From positions 1-7,095 of the forward strand of contig JAUVEG010000067.1 in assembly GCA_030594925.1 (NCBI GenBank): a DNA stretch of 7,095 nucleotides, given 5' to 3'. Under the pieces are notes generated by a model, which was not told the DNA's origin, ran no database searches, and saw nothing but the letters and a program-made list of their open reading frames with translations. A program made the position numbers and the translations under genes. Shown here in pieces: positions 4,802 through 7,095 of the stretch; the stretch's first letter is position 1; each line of letters starts with the position of its first letter. This DNA comes from Gammaproteobacteria bacterium. Its GTDB lineage: Bacteria > Pseudomonadota > Gammaproteobacteria > Chromatiales > Chromatiaceae.

Positions 4802-6238
4802 TCAACGATTTATATAAGCACGAAGCCTCTCAGACACATCTTCCGGCGACATACCGAATGCAAATTTGCTAATAAACTCGCCGTTGCGCCCCAACAGGTA
4901 GAGGCTGGCGGTATGATCCATGCTGTAGCGTTGCGGATCACCATCTTTTGCAGCCACCTTTTCATAGCGCGCCCTGAATTTATCAGCAACGCGCCGGGTC
5001 ATCTCCGGCGAGCCGGAGAGTCCCAGCAAGCGGGGATAAAAATAGGCGGTATAGCGCTTCAGGACCTCCGGTGTGTCACGCTGCGGATCTACCGAGATGA
5101 ATATGGGCTGCACCTGCTGCGCATCTTCCCCAAGCAGTTCCATCACATAAGCCACGCTTGAGAGTGTCGTCGGGCAAATGTCCGGACAGAATGTGTAACC
5201 GAAGTTAATCAGCTGAAACTGACCGGGAAAATCCTCATGGGTCACTGTCTGCCCATACTGATTCATCAGCACATACCCCGGCCTTAACTTCTCTGAAAAA
5301 CGCCTCTCGTTGATAGCATCCCTGTCAGCGCGGGATGAAGATTTGTTACCCTTTTGAAATGCGCTCACACAGTCAGAGATGGCGCCAAAGTTTTTTCTCA
5401 TCAGGTTAATATAAAGATCCGGGCCCGGCGGCAGTGTGCTGCCGATAGAGTCCAACTCGACTGCAGTGACCCCGCTATCGGCAAGCAGCAGGTCAAGATG
5501 TGGCTCGCTGAGACCTGTCTCGATAAAGAGGCAGTGGAGCGGCGCCTCGGCAATCCAGTTTTTCAGGGTAAGCAGCCCTGCCGTCACAGCTGTCGGGGCG
5601 GCAGGAGGGCTGGCCACTGTTCCCGCCACTTTCATGGCATAGGCCTGCTCGAAATAGTGATGCGTATCATGATAGAAAAACACAGGAATACCGCCCACAT
5701 CCTTGTAACCGAACTCCATCTGACGATCAATGATGATCAGGGGCTCCAGCATGCGGCCGCGATTGCGCTCATAGCTATGCGAGTTAGTTGGATCGAGGCG
5801 CATCAACTCCCTGGTAATCTCATCCAGCAGGATCAGCATATTGCGAGTATCGAGCCAGAACCAGGCATCACGCAGTTCTTTGGCGCCACGTGCCGGCAGC
5901 ACCTTCATCTCTTCGCTGGCCAGTATCTCCATAATCCTGACATTATCAGGCAACCGGGCAATTGCCTCGCCAAGCAAGAACTCCAGTTCTGCACCACTCC
6001 AGATGACGAGATCGGCATTCCTGAGCGCCTCCGTCTGAACGGCATCGGGCCGATATTCCCACGGTGGTACAGAACCATCCATCAATAACAGGGGCTCTGC
6101 CACACCCTGCATGATGCCGGCCACCAATGAGTGGATTGGCTTGATGCTGGTAACAATCCGCAAGGGCTCTTTGGCTGAAACTCCTGTATATGCCGCACAT
6201 AGCATCAACAGCAGCGCCAATCTGAGTAATCTGGTCAT
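4802..6238 (-). CDS. ZnuA/TroA-like metal-binding domain fused to SCO1/SenC copper chaperone domain
   Basis: A 478-residue exported protein joining two families in one frame. Residues 1-22 are a signal peptide (core LALLLMLCAAYTG, likely cut after VSA). Residues ~25-292 match periplasmic zinc/manganese-binding proteins of ABC importers (ZnuA/TroA): RIVTSIKPIHSLVAGIM, NADLVIWSGAELE, VFFYHDTHHYFE, ELDSIGSTL. Of the usual metal ligands, His190 and Asp263 are kept, but the positions of the first two histidines are Trp60 (PPWEY) and Trp126 (DAWFW). A short polar linker (~293-318) leads to a complete SCO domain (~319-478) with the copper-binding Cys351 and Cys355 (CPDIC), SVDPQRDTPE, and His442 (MDHTASLYLLG). 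SCO proteins deliver copper to, or reduce, the CuA site of cytochrome oxidase. No znuB or znuC is seen. The ribosome site is weak. It lies between two exported-protein genes on the same strand. The domain calls are firm; the joint function is unknown. Confidence 0.92.
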   Translation of the reverse strand: MTRLLRLALLLMLCAAYTGVSAKEPLRIVTSIKPIHSLVAGIMQGVAEPLLLMDGSVPPWEYRPDAVQTEALRNADLVIWSGAELEFLLGEAIARLPDNVRIMEILASEEMKVLPARGAKELRDAWFWLDTRNMLILLDEITRELMRLDPTNSHSYERNRGRMLEPLIIIDRQMEFGYKDVGGIPVFFYHDTHHYFEQAYAMKVAGTVASPPAAPTAVTAGLLTLKNWIAEAPLHCLFIETGLSEPHLDLLLADSGVTAVELDSIGSTLPPGPDLYINLMRKNFGAISDCVSAFQKGNKSSSRADRDAINERRFSEKLRPGYVLMNQYGQTVTHEDFPGQFQLINFGYTFCPDICPTTLSSVAYVMELLGEDAQQVQPIFISVDPQRDTPEVLKRYTAYFYPRLLGLSGSPEMTRRVADKFRARYEKVAAKDGDPQRYSMDHTASLYLLGRNGEFISKFAFGMSPEDVSERLRAYINR

Positions 6239-6305
6239 AATAAGGTGCTATTTATCAAGAGAGAGAAAAGGTCCGGAAAAGATTCAGGGAGATACAAACT
6301 ACAGA

Positions 6306-6644
6306 TCACTGATTTTTAAATGCCTGCTGTAGAGACTCGATTTGCTGTGCAACATCATTCTCAAAACCAGCCGGCCCGGGACAGGGACTCTGCTCTTGAA
6401 TAAATGCAAGAAAACTATCGTTTGCAGCCTGGTCGAAAGCAAGCCCGAAGCTGCGTTCTTTGGGAACTGTCTCCACGACAGCCTGTTTCATACGCGACAC
6501 CTGGCCAATATATTTGCATTGCAAAGCTATTCCATTGAGCCTTCCCAGAGCTTTTACAGCATCATAGCGGGCCTCGTCATCTGCGACGACAGGAGATGTG
6601 ACAATGAGTGAGGCAAGAACAAAAGGAGTGATGAAATATTGCAT
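6306..6644 (-). CDS. Small exported two-cysteine protein, unknown function
   Basis: A 112-residue product from the ATG at 6644, chosen over an upstream in-frame ATG (6800) because GGAG lies about nine bases before it and the N-terminus becomes a signal peptide (YFITPFVLASLIVTSP, likely cut after VVA at 21). The mature ~91 residues are mostly helical by composition, with a conserved-looking core GRLNGIALQCKYIGQ...RMKQAVVE..PKERSFGLAFDQAAN and two cysteines (43 and 88) that could pair in the periplasm. No named family was recognised. It is the first gene of the leftward cluster, 67 bases before the ZnuA-SCO fusion and with no terminator between them, so a role beside that metal or redox protein is possible but inferred. 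Confidence 0.75.
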   Translation of the reverse strand: MQYFITPFVLASLIVTSPVVADDEARYDAVKALGRLNGIALQCKYIGQVSRMKQAVVETVPKERSFGLAFDQAANDSFLAFIQEQSPCPGPAGFENDVAQQIESLQQAFKNQ

Positions 6645-6738
6645 CCAGTGCTTCTCCGCAAGCAGCATATTCAGATATCGGGATACTACTCTATTTACTC
6701 CACAACATCTGCAATAAATATCAATTCTCACAGATGTA

Positions 6739-6769
6739 TTGCCATCACTTTCAAGTATCAGGATATAAT
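6739..6769 (+). promoter_or_regulatory. Putative sigma70 promoter for the divergent rightward gene
   Basis: A perfect TATAAT -10 (6764-6769) lies 19 bases after TTGCCA (6739-6744, five of six -35 consensus bases). The spacer is two bases longer than ideal. Transcription would start near 6776, about 40 bases before the ATG at 6816. It lies in the 171-base divergent gap that must also hold the promoter of the leftward cluster; no clear minus-strand promoter was found. Confidence 0.55.
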
Positions 6770-6815
6770 CTACAGCCACATCGTTACAGTCACTTATCAC
6801 CCTAGGAAAAATAGT

Positions 6816-7095
6816 ATGAGAGTTACCCTGTTCGCCCTGCTGCTGTTGATTTCACCCCGGATATTTGCAGGCATCCCGGCCACCCCGGTGATGACCCTGT
6901 ATCAATTCAACGGCAATCTCGAAATCCCCTATTACGAAAAAAACTCTTTTGCAAAATCGGGAGCAAGCAGGCCTGCAGGAACCCTTAAACAGGGTACCTC
7001 GCTCATCCCATGCCTGGTGATCAAAAACGGCAAACCGCTGACCACGCGCGGCGGCACGCCGTTTGTTGGTTTTAAAATCCTGCTCGATTCAGGCG
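6816..7095 (+). CDS. Exported protein of unknown function, 3' end outside window
   Basis: The frame is open from ATG 6816 to the window edge, giving 93 residues. AGGA (6804-6807) lies eight bases before the ATG. Residues 1-18 form a signal peptide (MRVTLFALLLLISPRIFA), followed by GIPATPVMTLYQFNG and a mixed polar mature region with one cysteine so far (about residue 66, LIPCLVIKNG). The end, GTPFVGFKILLDSG, is rich in beta-prone residues. No family was recognised from this fragment. The gene is divergent from the leftward metal/redox cluster and has its own TATAAT promoter. The signal peptide, ribosome site and promoter together make it a real gene; its product is unknown. Confidence 0.78.
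   Translation, partial: MRVTLFALLLLISPRIFAGIPATPVMTLYQFNGNLEIPYYEKNSFAKSGASRPAGTLKQGTSLIPCLVIKNGKPLTTRGGTPFVGFKILLDSG

Noticed and set aside
5354..6088. Plus-strand frame of 244 codons opposite the ZnuA-SCO fusion
   Set aside because: The minus-strand frame has clear family matches throughout; the antisense product is rich in His/Gln/Arg with no domain.
6169..6238. Lipoprotein signal in the ZnuA-SCO fusion (LMLC at residues 11-14)
   Set aside because: The residue before Cys is Leu, not a small residue, and the hydrophobic core continues past the Cys to an Ala-rich cut site.
6645..6800. 52-residue N-terminal extension of the two-cysteine exported protein
   Set aside because: It would bury the signal peptide behind a Cys-rich leader and cover the divergent promoter region; ATG 6644 has a ribosome site.

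Overview
The window looks like chromosomal DNA of a gammaproteobacterium. The evidence is a GroEL C-terminus with the GGM tail, a HemG-type (flavodoxin-like) protoporphyrinogen dehydrogenase, a YebE/DUF533 protein and a YbbN/CnoX-type co-chaperone, all closest to gammaproteobacterial forms recalled from memory. The abundance of short palindromic intergenic repeats fits a free-living environmental or sulfur-oxidiser-like genome, but that lineage is a guess. There is no phage, CRISPR, tRNA or rRNA, and no transposase gene.

Left part, plus strand. The 3' end of groEL (1-529) closes with a strong intrinsic terminator (554-580). A two-gene unit follows: a Gly/Ser-rich DUF533/TerB-like membrane-associated protein (724-1695) and a small secreted protein of unknown function (1714-2049). 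A palindromic repeat (2110-2171) separates these from hemG (2243-2791), which has a good sigma70-like promoter so close to its ATG that the mRNA may be leaderless.

Middle, 2792-3179, without genes. This is a set of nested repeats. A roughly 80-bp palindromic element (2796-2831 plus 3077-3120) appears to be split by a 241-bp MITE-like insertion (2832-3072) with 16-bp terminal inverted repeats (15/16 identical) and ATTA on both sides. The insertion holds further nested inverted repeats. A probable terminator for the leftward genes follows.

Right part, minus strand. A probable four-gene unit is transcribed right to left: a 112-aa exported two-cysteine protein (6306-6644), a fusion of a ZnuA/TroA-like metal-binding domain with a SCO1/SenC copper-chaperone domain (4802-6238), an exported SYLF-domain protein (4165-4737), and a thioredoxin-fold/TPR protein of the CnoX/YbbN family whose first active-site cysteine is alanine (3180-4079). 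The first three carry signal peptides, so the unit looks devoted mainly to envelope or periplasmic metal and redox work; this is inference. A divergent exported protein of unknown function starts at 6816 behind a TATAAT promoter and runs off the window.

The most notable items are the ZnuA-SCO1 fusion, in which two of the usual zinc-ligand histidines are tryptophan while the SCO copper site is intact, and the MITE inserted inside another palindromic repeat.
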